A stretch of 64,000 nucleotides of DNA, taken from contig NW_002476552.1 of assembly GCF_000189635.1 (NCBI RefSeq), positions 98,564-162,563 of the forward strand, given 5' to 3'. The stretch's first letter is position 1, and each line of letters starts with the position of its first letter. Position numbers and translations under genes: made by a program. Positions 36,540 through 47,559 of the stretch are shown here, piece by piece. Source of the stretch: Tetrahymena thermophila SB210. Taxonomy: Eukaryota > Ciliophora > Oligohymenophorea > Hymenostomatida > Tetrahymenidae. The notes under the pieces are model-generated. The model did no database searches and was not told the DNA's origin. It worked only from the letters and a program-made list of their open reading frames with translations.

Positions 36540-38372
36540 ATGGATAAAATTACCTTCTAAAATTTAAAATGTGATAAACATCCAAATAAAAACCTCCAAT
36601 TTATTTAAGTAAATGATGTTCTTACACAACCTATTTCCACTAAACCTCTCTTTTATTGCTCTTCCTGTTTTAATCATGATCTTCACTTTAAATCTATCAA
36701 TTATCTTATGATTGACCAGTTATTTTAAGAAGCAGACACTAACATCATCCCAAAATGGCCACCAGTCAACAACTATCAAATCATCTCAGATCTCATAGAT
36801 CTTACATCAAACAAGTCTTCACTTGACTATGTCAAGCAAATTACAGACTTCTTTGATCAATTCACAAAAGAGTTTTTAAATAAAATAGATATCATTAAAA
36901 AAAAGACGATCAATGAAGCTTAGAAATATCCTATTGATACACAGTAAATCCTAAAAAGATATTAAGAAATTTCAAACATTCTTTAGTTTAAGTAGCTTCT
37001 TAACAACGAATAATCAAATAACCTCCAAGATCATTCAAATCTTTGTAAAGAATTTATCTCACAAATGGAGTCTCAAAAAGATTAAAACACTGAATTGTTG
37101 TAAAGTCTACTTACATAAGCAAATTAATTAAAAACAAATTTCAACATGGAATATCCTCACATCATTAAATAGTAATTATTTAATTTTATTGATCACATTT
37201 CTTTCTTCAATTCAGATATTCCTGAAGTTAGTAGTACAAATCATAATAACACTAGAAATCATTTGGAAACTAATATAATAAATCAAAGTAATTAAATTGT
37301 AGATTTAAAACTAACATCTGACTTAATCATGAAGCTTGTTTCTAATAAATTAAACTTTTGCTCTGACTAATTCTTAAACATGTTAAGTGAGAGTCTTTAA
37401 AGAATAAACCCTCTACTTAAATAGTTTATTTTCAACACAGCAGTTTTCAAGGAGAATAAAGAATAAATTGACTTTTCTAAGATTAGTGAGGAAAAAATAA
37501 ATTTGATAGAAGAATATGTTAAGCATTCAATAGCTTTGTCAAGAGGGGAATAGTAATATGAATAGGAAGTAAAGGATAGTTTAGAAATAAAATAAATGAC
37601 TTAAATTGTAGATTCTAAAATGAGTTTCTTGAGGTAAGAATTTGTATAATAGTTTGAAAATTTCTTAGTTGATGTAAAACCTTTCTTAAAATAGATTAAT
37701 TTCACTAATAGTTTTACTGACAAAAATAAATTTGATTTCATCAGAAATATAAATTTGAAAGATAACAAATTGAAGGCTTTATTTTAGGAAAGTTTACCTA
37801 ATTTAGATCTATAATTGTTTGCAACTTAGTGGAAGGATGGGTAGAGAGATAGTGTGATAAATAAAAAAGAAAATGGTTATTATGAAATTGAAAAATTAAA
37901 TAATAATAATTTCATTAATTGTATATCAAATACAAATTTATAAAAAGATTAGAAGTATATTTTTAGGATAAAAGTTGAAAGTCTAAATGATAGTCATCCT
38001 TTTATGATAGGTCTAATGAGAAATTCAAATGTTGATTAAAATTATGGATATTATGAGTATTTAAGCTGTTACTTACAAAAAGATAATCAATCTGTAATTA
38101 AACATAAGGAAAAATGGGGTATTGATAAATAATTAAAGGGAGCAGGATTTAAGACAAGTGGAGAGAATATGATAGAACTAAGATTGTGCTTGAAAGAGTA
38201 GATTTTAGAAGTGTTAGATTATCCTAATTATGAGTATAAGCTAGGCTTACAGGATTAATATAAAGAGAAGCTTACATAATTTGATGATCTAAGATTTTAT
38301 CTTGGAATTTATTAACAAGGAAGAAAATTAATTTTAATGGATGTAAAAATAGTGAATGAGTTTATAAATTGA
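36540..38372 (+). CDS. zinc-finger/variable-domain family, copy 7
   Basis: 610 codons. Start region MDKITFQNLKCDKH, with finger cysteines and histidines kept. Patches: INLKDNKLKALFQES, QWKDGQRDS, NNNFINC (Phe-Ile replaces Trp-Val), DSHP, NYGYYEY, HKEKW, IYQQ. It has GRKLILMDV for GSKLILMDV and NVDQ for NADQ. The patch DSHP resembles SHFF of copy 2, while the ALFQES class is shared with copies 5, 10b and 18, another cross-combination. In the helical part QTEALKYP is changed to QTINEAQKYP-type (a Gln codon TAG replaces TTG). It is intact throughout as far as I read it. Confidence 0.83.
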
Positions 38373-38706
38373 ATTAAATTTTATATTAATATTGGTATGA
38401 TATTTGATAAAATATTTATTTTCATATTTTAAAATTTTTTAAATGACTAAAAATTTATTTTCACGAAATTAATTTCAAAAACAATAATTATCTTAAATAA
38501 ATATTTTAATTAGAATTCTTGGTATTAAATTTGATATAAGATTAAAAAAATTGCTTAGAATTAGTGATTTGCAGAGAATAGTAATTCAACTTAGGAGAAT
38601 AGGAAGGTATACTAGGAGAAAAGAACAAAAAAAAGTCAAAATTTTTACAAATTATTCAAATATTCATATATTCATTCAAATAATTTTATTCGTTTTACAT
38701 CCCTGC
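38373..38706. other. spacer fused to a truncated gene
   Basis: Holds the downstream region of copy 7, including the 3' block near 38510-38600, and then changes abruptly near 38707 into the middle of a family gene. No upstream block is present. Confidence 0.6.
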
Positions 38707-39912
38707 ATTAAATAATAATTATTTACTTTTATTGATAACATTTCTTTCTTCAATTCAGATATTCCTGAAGTTGGTAGTACAAATCATAATAACACTAGAA
38801 ATCATTAGGAAACTAACATTATAAATCAAAGTAATTAAATTGTAGATTTAAAACTAACATCTGACTTAATCATGAAGCTTGTTTCTAATAAATCAAACTT
38901 TTGCTCTGACTAATTCTTAAACAAGCTAAGTGAGATTCTTTAAAGAATAAACCCTCTACTTAAATAGTTTACTTTCAACACAGCAGTTTTCAAGGAGAAC
39001 AAAGAACAAATTGATTTTTCCAAGATTAGTGAGGAAAAAATAAATTTGATAGAAGAATATGTAAAGCATTCAATTGCTTTGTCAAGAGGGGAATAGTAAT
39101 ATGAATAGGAAGTAAAGGATAGTTTAGAAATCAAATAAATGACTTAAATTGTAGATTCTAAAATGAGTTTCTTGAAGTAAGAATTCATATAATAATTTGA
39201 AAAGTTCTTAGTTGATGTAAAACCTTTCTTAAAATAGATTAATTTCACTAATAGTTTTACTGACAAAAATAAATTTGATTACTTCAGAAATATAAATTTG
39301 AAAGATAAATAATTGGGTGTTTTATTTGATGAAATTTAATTCATTTCAGATCTAAAATTGTTTGGAACTTAGTTTAAGAATGGGTAGAGAGATATTGTGG
39401 TAAATAAAAAAGAAAATGGTTATTATGAAATTGAAAAATTAAATAATAATGATTGGGTGAATTGTATATCAAATACAAATTTATAAAAAGATTAGAAGTA
39501 TATTTTTAGGATAAAAGTTGAAAGTCTAAATGAAGGTATTTATTTTATGATAGGTCTAATGAGAAATTTAAATGCTGATTTAAAAGTAGGATATAATGAT
39601 TATTTAAGTTGTTACTTAAAGAAAAATAATCAATCTGTAATTAAACATGGAGGTTTGGGTATAGATAAATAATTAAAGGGAGCAGGATTTAAGACGAGTG
39701 GAGAGAATATGATAGAACTAAGATTGTGCTTGAAAGAGTAGATTTTAGAAGTGTTAGATTATCCTAATTATGAGTATAAGCTAGGATTAGAAGATAAATA
39801 TAAAGAGAAGCTTACATAATTTGATGATCTAAGATTTTATCTTGGACTTTTTAATAAAGGAAGCAAATTAATTTTAATGGATGTAAAAATAGTGAATGAG
39901 TTTGTAAATTGA
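38707..39912 (+). pseudogene. zinc-finger/variable-domain family, copy 8 (5'-truncated)
   Basis: Homology begins at codon IIKQQLFT (about residue 204 of a full copy) and the frame then runs open for 401 codons to TGA at 39910. The first in-frame ATG is at 38872, which would give 346 residues. The finger, the first half of the helical region and the promoter block are missing, presumably by a deletion that joined the downstream flank of copy 7 to this gene. Patches: INLKDKQLGVLFDEIQFIS (class of copies 9 and 11), QFKNGQRDI, NNDWVNC, EGIY, LKVGYNDY, HGGL, LFNK. Most of the variable domain matches copy 9. It could serve as a sequence donor for gene conversion even if not expressed. Confidence 0.8.
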
Positions 39913-40278
39913 ATTAAATTATATATATATTAATATTAGTATGATATTTGATAGAATATTTATTTTCTTATTTTAAAATTTAAATAATAAAATAAACATA
40001 TTTTGTCCTCAAAATTTTTATAATTTGAAAGTTAATTATGTTTCTTATCAATAATATATTATTATTAATTATTTTTAATTTAAAAACATAATAAGATATA
40101 ATCAATTCTGAAAATATAAAATCCTAATTTATTATCTATTAGAATATTTAACATTTTTATAAAGTACTCAAAGAAGTATCTTTCTTTTTAACTTATAAAT
40201 TTCAAAGAAAACTCAAATTAAAATAAAAAAATAATCAAAAATATATTGAAAATATCTCTTCTCACTCTAATCTAATAA
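39913..40278. promoter_or_regulatory. spacer and upstream block of copy 9
   Basis: 366 bp. The stretch from about 39985 is nearly identical to about 44860-45145 upstream of copy 11, pointing to a recent duplication. The family block starts near 40127. Confidence 0.45.
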
Positions 40279-42105
40279 ATGGATAAAATTACCATCTAAA
40301 GTCTTAAATGCAATAAGCATCCAAATAAAAACCTCCAATTTATTTAAGTAAATGATGTCCTAACACAACCTGTTTCCAATAAACCTCTCTTTTACTGCTC
40401 TTCCTGTTTTAATCACGATCTTCACTTTAAATCTATCAACTATCTTATGATTGACCAGATTTTTTAAGAAGCAGAAACTAACATCATCCCAAAATGGCCA
40501 CCAGTCAACAACTATCAAATCATCTCAGATCTCATTGATCTTAATTCCAATTAATCTTCACTTGACTATGTCAAGCAAATTACAGACTTCTTTAATTAAT
40601 TCAAAGAAGAGTTTTTAAATAAAATAGATATCATCTAAAAATAGACTATCAATGAAGCTTTGAAATATCCTATTGATACACAACAAATCATCAAAAGATA
40701 TTAGGAAATTTCAAACATTCTTTAGTTTAAGTAGATTCTTAACAACGAATAATCAAATAACCTTCAAGATCATTCAACTCTTTGTAAAGAATTTATCTCA
40801 TAAATGGAGTCTCAAAAAGATAAAAACACTGAATTATTGTAAAGTCTACTTACCTAAGCAAATTAATTAAAAACAAATTTCAACATGGAATATCCTCAGA
40901 TCATTAAATAATAATTATTTACTTTTATTGATAACATTTCTTTCTTCAATTTAGGTATTCCTGAAGTTAGTAGTACAAATCATAATAACACTGGAAATCA
41001 TTAGGAAACTAACATTATAAATCAAAGTAATTTTGGAGATTTAAAACTAACATCTGACTTAATCATGAAGCTTGTTTCTAATAAATCAAACTTTTGCTCT
41101 GACTAATTCTTAAACAAGCTAAGTGAGATTCTTTAAAGAATAAACCCTCTACTTAAATAGTTTACTTTCAACACAGCAGTTTTCAAGGAGAACAAAGAAC
41201 AAATTGATTTTTCCAAGATTAGTGAGGAAAAAATAAATTTGATAGAAGAATATGTAAAGCATTCAATTGCTTTGTCAAGAGGGGAATAGTAATATGAATA
41301 GGAAGTAAAGGATAGTTTAGAAATCAAATAAATGACTTAAATTGTAGATTCTAAAATGAGTTTCTTGAAGTAAGAATTCATATAATAATTTGAAAAGTTC
41401 TTAGTTGATGTAAAACCTTTCTTAAAATAGATTAATTTCACTAATACTTTTACTGACAAAAATAAATTTGATTAATTCAGAAAAAAATATTTGAAAGATA
41501 AATAATTGTGTGTTTTATTTGATGAAATTTAATTCATTTCAGATCTAAAATTGTTTGCAACTTAGTTTAAGAATGGGTAGAGAGATAGTGTGGTAAATAA
41601 GAGAGAAAATGGTTATTATGAAATTGAAAAATTAAATAATAATGATTGGGTGAATTGTATATCAAATACAAATTTATAAAAAGATTAGAAGTATATTTTT
41701 AGGATAAAAGTTGAAAGTCTAAATGAAGGTATTTATTTTATGATAGGTCTAATGAGAAATTTAAATGCTGATTTAAAAGTAGGATATAATGATTATTTAA
41801 GTTGTTACTTAAAGAAAAATAATCAATCTGTAATTAAACATGGAGGTTTGGGTATAGATAAATAATTAAAGGGAGCAGGATTTAAGACGAGTGGAGAGAA
41901 TATGATAGAACTAAGATTGTGCTTGAAAGAGTAGATTTTAGAAGTGTTAGATTATCCTAATTATGAGTATAAGCTAGGATTACAAGATTAATATAAAGAG
42001 AAGCTTACATAATTTGATGATCTAAGATTTTATCTTGGTATTTATGATTAAGGAAGCAAATTAATTTTAATGGATGTAAAAATAGTGAACGAGTTTATAA
42101 TTTGA
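40279..42105 (+). CDS. zinc-finger/variable-domain family, copy 9
   Basis: 608 codons. It contains QKQTINEA in the helical part and a three-base-pair shorter linker SNFGDLK (others SNQIVDLK). Patches: NLKDKQLCVLFDEIQFIS, QFKNGQRDS, NNDWVNC, EGIY, LKVGYNDY, HGGL, IYDQ. The DNA of the variable domain is almost the same as copy 8 up to the last patch, where it changes from LFNK to IYDQ. Its 5' part, in contrast, matches the fragment at 43340 almost perfectly for about 440 bp. The gene is thus a mosaic of both neighbours. It ends ...NEFII (others NEFIN), as does copy 11, and is followed by the 38-bp element. Confidence 0.84.
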
Positions 42106-42507
42106 ATTAAATTATATTTATATTTTATATAGAGTAAAATGCCATTTCGATTTACAATAAGCGAAATTTAATGTTTTGATTTAATAAAAATAATTTATTT
42201 TTAATAAAAATTATTTTTTTTTAAACATTAACTTTATTCAATAAAATAAACATATTTTGTTCTCAAAATATTTATAATATTCTATTTTAATTAATTAATT
42301 TTAATCTAACAACATAATAAGATAAAACCAAAATTCTCAAAATATTAAATCCTATTTTATTATCTATTTTAATATTTAACATTTTTATAAAGTACTCAAT
42401 GAAGTATCTTTCTTTTTAACTTATAAAATTCAAAGAAAACTCAAATTAATTACTAAAAAATAATCAAAAATATATTGAAAATCTCTCATCTCACTCTAAT
42501 CTTATAA
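42106..42507. promoter_or_regulatory. spacer and upstream block of copy 10a
   Basis: Carries the 38-bp element (42131-42168) just after copy 9 and the family upstream block from about 42354. Confidence 0.45.
42131..42168 (+). repeat. dispersed 38-bp element, copy c
   Basis: AGAGTAAAATGCCATTTCGA plus TTTACAATAAGCGAAATT. It contains the inverted repeat ATTTCG-N12-CGAAAT, a possible protein-binding site. It stands downstream of copy 9 and upstream of copy 10a. Confidence 0.7.
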
Positions 42508-43239
42508 ATGGATAAAATTACTATCTAAAGTCTAAAATGCAATAAGCATCCAAATAAAAACCTCCATTTTATTTAAGTAAATGATGTCCTAACACAACCT
42601 GTTTCCACTAAACCTCTCTTTTACTGCTCTTCCTGTTTTAATCACGATCTTCACTTTAAATCTATCAACTACCTTATGATTGACCAGATTTTTTAGGAAG
42701 CAGAAACTAACATCATCCCAAAATGGCCACCAGTCAACAACTATCAAATCATCTCAGATCTCACTGATCTTACTTCTAATTAATCTTCACTTGACTATGT
42801 CAAGCAAATTACAGACTTCTTTCATTAATTCAAAGAAGAGTTTTTAAATAAAATAGATGTCATCTAAAAATAGACTATCAATGAAGCTTTGAAATATCCT
42901 ATTGATACACAACAAATCATCAAAAGATATTAAGAAATTTCAAATATTCTTTAGTTTAAGTAGATTCTTAACAACGAATAACTAAATAACCTCTAAGATC
43001 ATTCAACTCTCTGTAAAGAATTTATCTCAAAAATGGAGTCTCAAAAAGATAAAAACACTGAATTATTGTAAAGTCTACTTTCCTAAGCAAATTAATTAAA
43101 AACAAATTTCAACATGGAATATCCTCACATCATTAAATAATAATTATTTACTTTTATTGATCACATTTCTTTCTTCAATTTAAATATTCCTGAAGTTAGT
43201 AGTACAAATCATAATAACACTAGAAATCATTAGGGAAAC
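42508..43239 (+). CDS. zinc-finger/variable-domain family, copy 10a (5' fragment, cut by gap)
   Basis: 732 bp from the ATG to the N run: finger with all ligands, WPPVNN motif and the first helical part (QKQTINEA). It is nearly identical to the start of copy 11, including SLLSQANQ-like TTTCCTAAG codons and FFNLNIPEV (AAT for GAT). The final bases read ATTAGGGAAAC where relatives have ATTAGGAAAC; the extra G is probably low-quality contig-end sequence. Its C-terminal half is unknown. Confidence 0.8.
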
Positions 43240-43339
43240 NNNNNNNNNNNNNNNNNNNNNNNNNNNNNNNNNNNNNNNNNNNNNNNNNNNNNNNNNNNNN
43301 NNNNNNNNNNNNNNNNNNNNNNNNNNNNNNNNNNNNNNN
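43240..43339. other. assembly gap (100 N) joining two different paralogues
   Basis: Sequence before the gap reaches about codon 244 of one gene; sequence after it starts at about codon 130 of a gene. The overlapping codons differ (for example TTTAAATATTCC before versus TTTAGGTATTCC after), so the two ends are not one gene. One 3' end, a spacer and one 5' end are missing, or more. Confidence 0.85.
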
Positions 43340-44780
43340 TCCTATTGATACACAACAAATCATCAAAAGATATTAGGAAATTTCAAACATTCTTTAGTTT
43401 AAGTAGATTCTTAACAACGAATAATCAAATAACCTTCAAGATCATTCAACTCTTTGTAAAGAATTTATCTCATAAATGGAGTCTCAAAAAGATAAAAACA
43501 CTGAATTATTGTAAAGTCTACTTACCTAAGCAAATTAATTAAAAACAAATTTCAACATGGAATATCCTCAGATCATTAAATAATAATTATTTACTTTTAT
43601 TGATAACATTTCTTTCTTCAATTTAGGTATTCCTGAAGTTAGTAGTACAAATCATAATAACACTGGAAATCATTAGGAAACTAACATTATAAATCAAAGT
43701 AATTTTGGAGATTTAAAACTAACATCTGACTTAATCATGAAGCTTGTTTCTAATAAATCAAACTTTTGCTCTGACTAATTCTTAAATAAGCTAAGTGAGA
43801 GTCTTTAAAGAATAAACCCTCTACTTAAATAGTTTACTTTCAACACAGCAGTTTTCAAGGAGAACAAAGAACAAATTGATTTTTCCAAGATTAGTGAGGA
43901 AAAAATAAATTTGATAGAAGAATATGTTAAGCATTCAATAGCTTTGTCAAGAGGGGAATAATAATTTGAATAAGAAGTAAAGGATAGTTTAGAAATCAAA
44001 TAAATGACTTAAATTATAGATTCTAAAATGAGTTTCTTGAGGTAAGAATTTGTATAATAATTTGAAAAGTTCTTAGTTGATGTAAAACCTTTCTTAAAAT
44101 AGATTAATTTCACTAATAGTTTTACTGACAAAAATAAATTTGATTACTTCAGAAATATAAATTTAGAAGATAACAAATTGAAGGCTTTATTTTAGGAAAG
44201 TTTACCTAATTTAGATCTCAAATTGTTTGCAACTTAGTGGAAGGATGGGTAGAGAAATAGTGTGGTAAATAAAAAAGAAAATGGTTATTATGAAATTGAA
44301 ATATTAAATAAGAGTGATTGGTGGGTGAATTTTATATCAAATACAAATTTATAAAAAGATTAGAAGTATATTTTTAGGATAAAAGTTGAAAGTCTAAAAG
44401 AAGATCATTTTTTTATGATAGGTCTAATGAGAAATTCAAATGCTGATAAAAGTGTAGGATATGATGAGCGTTTAAGTTGTTACTTATAGAAAAATAATCA
44501 ATCTGTAATTAAACATGGAGGTTATGGTATTGATAAATAATTAAAGGGAGCAGGATTTAAGACAAGTGGAGAGAATATGATAGAACTAAGATTGTGCTTG
44601 AAAGAGTAGATTTTAGAAGTGTTAGATTATCCTAATTATGAATATAAGCTAGGATTACAGGATTAATATAAAGAGAAGCTTACATAATTTGATGATCTAA
44701 GATTTTATCTTGGTATTTGGAATTTAGGAAGCAAATTAATTTTAATGGATGTAAAAATAGTGAATGAGTTTATAAATTGA
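43340..44780 (+). CDS. zinc-finger/variable-domain family, copy 10b (3' fragment, starts in gap)
   Basis: It opens in frame at YPIDTQQIIKRYQE and continues for 479 codons to TGA at 44778; the N-terminal finger lies in the gap. For about 440 bp it matches copy 9 (positions 40669 to about 41110) without visible difference, then departs. Patches: INLEDNKLKALFQES, QWKDGQRNS, ILNKSDWWVNF (Trp doubled), EDHF, ADKSVGYDER, HGGY, IWNL. In the last patch Leu replaces the Gln found before GSK in almost all members. It is the only copy with ILN for KLN besides copy 15 (LLN). The gene is presumably complete in the genome. Confidence 0.8.
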
Positions 44781-45149
44781 ATTAAATTTTATATATATTA
44801 ATAATAGTATGATATTTGATAGAATATTTCCTTTCATATTTAAAAATTTTTAAATTATAAAATAAACATATTTTGTCCTCAAAATTTTTATAATTTGAAA
44901 GTTAATTATGTTTCTTATCAATAATATATTATTATTAATTATTTTTAATTTAAAAACATAATAAGATATAATCAATTCTGAAAATATTAAATCCTAATTT
45001 ATTATCTATTAGAATATTTAACATTTTTATAAAGTACTCAATGAAGTATCTTTCTTTTTAACTTATAAAATTCAAAGAAAACTCAAATTAATTACTAAAA
45101 AATAATCAAAAACATATTGAAAGTCTCTCCTCTCATTCTAATCTAATAA
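44781..45149. promoter_or_regulatory. spacer and upstream block of copy 11
   Basis: 369 bp, nearly identical to the spacer before copy 9 (39913-40278). The family block starts near 44997. Confidence 0.45.
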
Positions 45150-46979
45150 ATGGATAAAATTACCATCTAAAATCTTAAATGCAATAAGCATCCAAATAAA
45201 AACCTCCAATTTATTTAAGTAAATGATGTCCTAACACAACCTGTTTCCACTAAACCTCTCTTTTACTGCTCTTCCTGTTTTAATCACGATCTTCACTTTA
45301 AATCTATCAACTATCTTATGATTGATCAGATTTTTTAAGAAGCAGACACTAACATCATCCCAAAATGGCCACCAGTCAACAACTATCAAATCATCTCAGA
45401 CCTCATCGATCTTACTTCCAATTAATCTTCACTTGACTATGTCAAGCAAATTACAGACTTCTTTAATTAATTCAAAGAAGAGTTTTTAAATAAAATAGAT
45501 ATCATCTAAAAATAGACTATCAACGAAGCTTTGAAATATCCTATTGATACACAACAAATCATCAAAAGATATTAAGAAATTTCAAATATTCTTTAGTTTA
45601 AGTAGATTCTTAACAACGAATAACTAAATAACCTCTAAGATCATTCAACTCTCTGTAAAGAATTTATCTCAAAAATGGAGTCTCAAAAAGATAAAAACAC
45701 TGAATTATTGTAAAGTCTACTTTCCTAAGCAAATTAATTAAAAACAAATTTCAACATGGAATATCCTCACATCATTAAATAATAATTATTTACTTTTATT
45801 GATCACATTTCTTTCTTCAATTTAAATATTCCTGAAGTTAGTAGTACAAATCATAATAACACTAGAAATCATTAGGAAACTAACATTATAAATCAAAGTA
45901 ATTAAATTGTAGATTTAAAACTAACATCTGACTTAATCATGAAGCTTGTTTCTAATAAATCAAACTTTTGCTCTGACTAATTCTTAAACAAGCTAAGTGA
46001 GATTCTTTAAAGAATAAACCCTCTACTTAAATAGTTTACTTTCAACACAGCAGTTTTCAAGGAGAACAAAGAACAAATTGATTTTTCCTAGATTAGTGAG
46101 GAAAAAATAAATTTGATAGAAGAATATGTAAAGCATTCAATTGCTTTGTCAAGAGGGGAATAGTAATATGAATAGGAAGTAAAGGATAGTTTAGAAATAA
46201 AATAAATGACTTAAATTGTAGATTCTAAAATGAGTTTCTTGAGAGAAGAATTCATATAATAATTTGAAAAGTTCTTAGTTGATGTAAAACCTTTCTTAAA
46301 ATAGATTAATTTCACTAATAGTTTTACTGACAAAAATAAATTTGATTTCATCAGAAATATAAATTTGAAAGATAAATAATTGGGTGTTTTATTTGATGAA
46401 ATTTAATTCATTTCAGATCTAAAATTGTTTGCAACTTAGTATTAGAATGGGTAGAGAGATAGTGTGGTAAATAAAAAAGAAAATGGTTATTATGAAATTG
46501 AAAAATTAAATAATACTAGTTGGGTGAATTGTATATCAAATACAAATTTATAAAAAGATTAGAAGTACATTTTTAGGATAAAAGTTGAAAGTCTAAATGT
46601 GACTCAATGTTTTATGATAGGTCTAATGAGAAATTCAAATGCTTATTAAAATTTAGGATATAATGACTATTTAAGTTGTTACTTAGAGAAAAATAATCAA
46701 TCTGTAATTAAATCTGGAAGTAATGGTATTGATAAATAATTAAAGGGAGCAGGATTTAAGACAAGTGGAGAGAATATGATAGAACTAAGATTGTGCTTGA
46801 AAGAGTAGATTTTAGAAGTGTTAGATTATCCTAATTATGAGTATAAGCTAGGATTACAGGATTAATATAAAGAGAAGCTTACATAATTTGATGATCTAAG
46901 ATTTTATATTGGTACTTATTTTTAAGGAAGCAAATTAATTTTAATGGATGTAAAAATAGTGAATGAGTTTATAATTTGA
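45150..46979 (+). CDS. zinc-finger/variable-domain family, copy 11
   Basis: 609 codons. The 5' half is that of copy 10a (FFNLNIPEV, the same silent changes), and the segment before the variable domain is of the copy 8/9 class (INLKDKQLGVLFDEIQFIS). Later patches: QYQNGQRDS, NTSWVNC, VTQC, AYQNLGYNDY, SGSN, TYFQ. VTQC is shared only with copy 12, and TYFQ with copies 1, 2 and 12. It ends NEFII and is followed by the 38-bp element, as is copy 9. Zinc ligands are intact. This is one of the clearest mosaics: each third of the gene has a different closest relative within the window. Confidence 0.85.
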
Positions 46980-47559
46980 ATTAAATTATATTTATATTTT
47001 ATATAGAGTAAAATGCCATTTCGATTTACAATAAGCGAAATTTAATTTTTTGATTTAATAAAAATAATTTATCTTGTTTTTTTTTTTGAAATAAATACAC
47101 AAAATATCTCTCTGTGAGTATTGTATATATACTCTGTGACTTAATCTAAATGTGCTCAAATTTGTTAAAAACTATTTTTTACTAAAAGGAAGTAACTTTT
47201 TCTCCTATGGAAAATTAATATTAAGAAAAATAAAGGATCATTTTAAGATTTATGTTTTATTCAAAAAAATAAGAAAATTTTTTTCTAACTATATTTATAA
47301 TTTGAAAGTAAATTATGTTTTTTATGAAAATTCTATTATAATGAATTTACTTTAATATAGCAACATTATAAGATATAACCAAAATTCTGAAAAAATATAG
47401 GCCTAATTTATTATCTATTAGAATATTTAATATCTTCTTAAATGGTACTCAAAAAATTATCTTCTTTTTAATTTATAAAATTCAAAGAAAACTCAAATTA
47501 ACCTTCTAAAAATAATCAAAAATATATTGAAAAAATATCTTTTCACTCTAATCTTATAA
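46980..47559. other. spacer between copies 11 and 12
   Basis: Holds the 38-bp element (47005-47042), a GAGTAT...ATACTC palindrome near 47117-47135, and the family upstream block from about 47407. A standard-code reading frame at 47152-47355 has no family similarity and overlaps conserved spacer sequence, so I do not call it. Confidence 0.4.
47005..47042 (+). repeat. dispersed 38-bp element, copy d
   Basis: Identical to the copy at 42131, including the ATTTCG-N12-CGAAAT inverted repeat, and likewise about 25 bp after a gene ending in NEFII. Confidence 0.7.

Noticed and set aside
47152..47355. Standard-code reading frame of 67 codons
   Set aside because: It lies in spacer sequence homologous to the spacers of other copies, where the frame is not kept.
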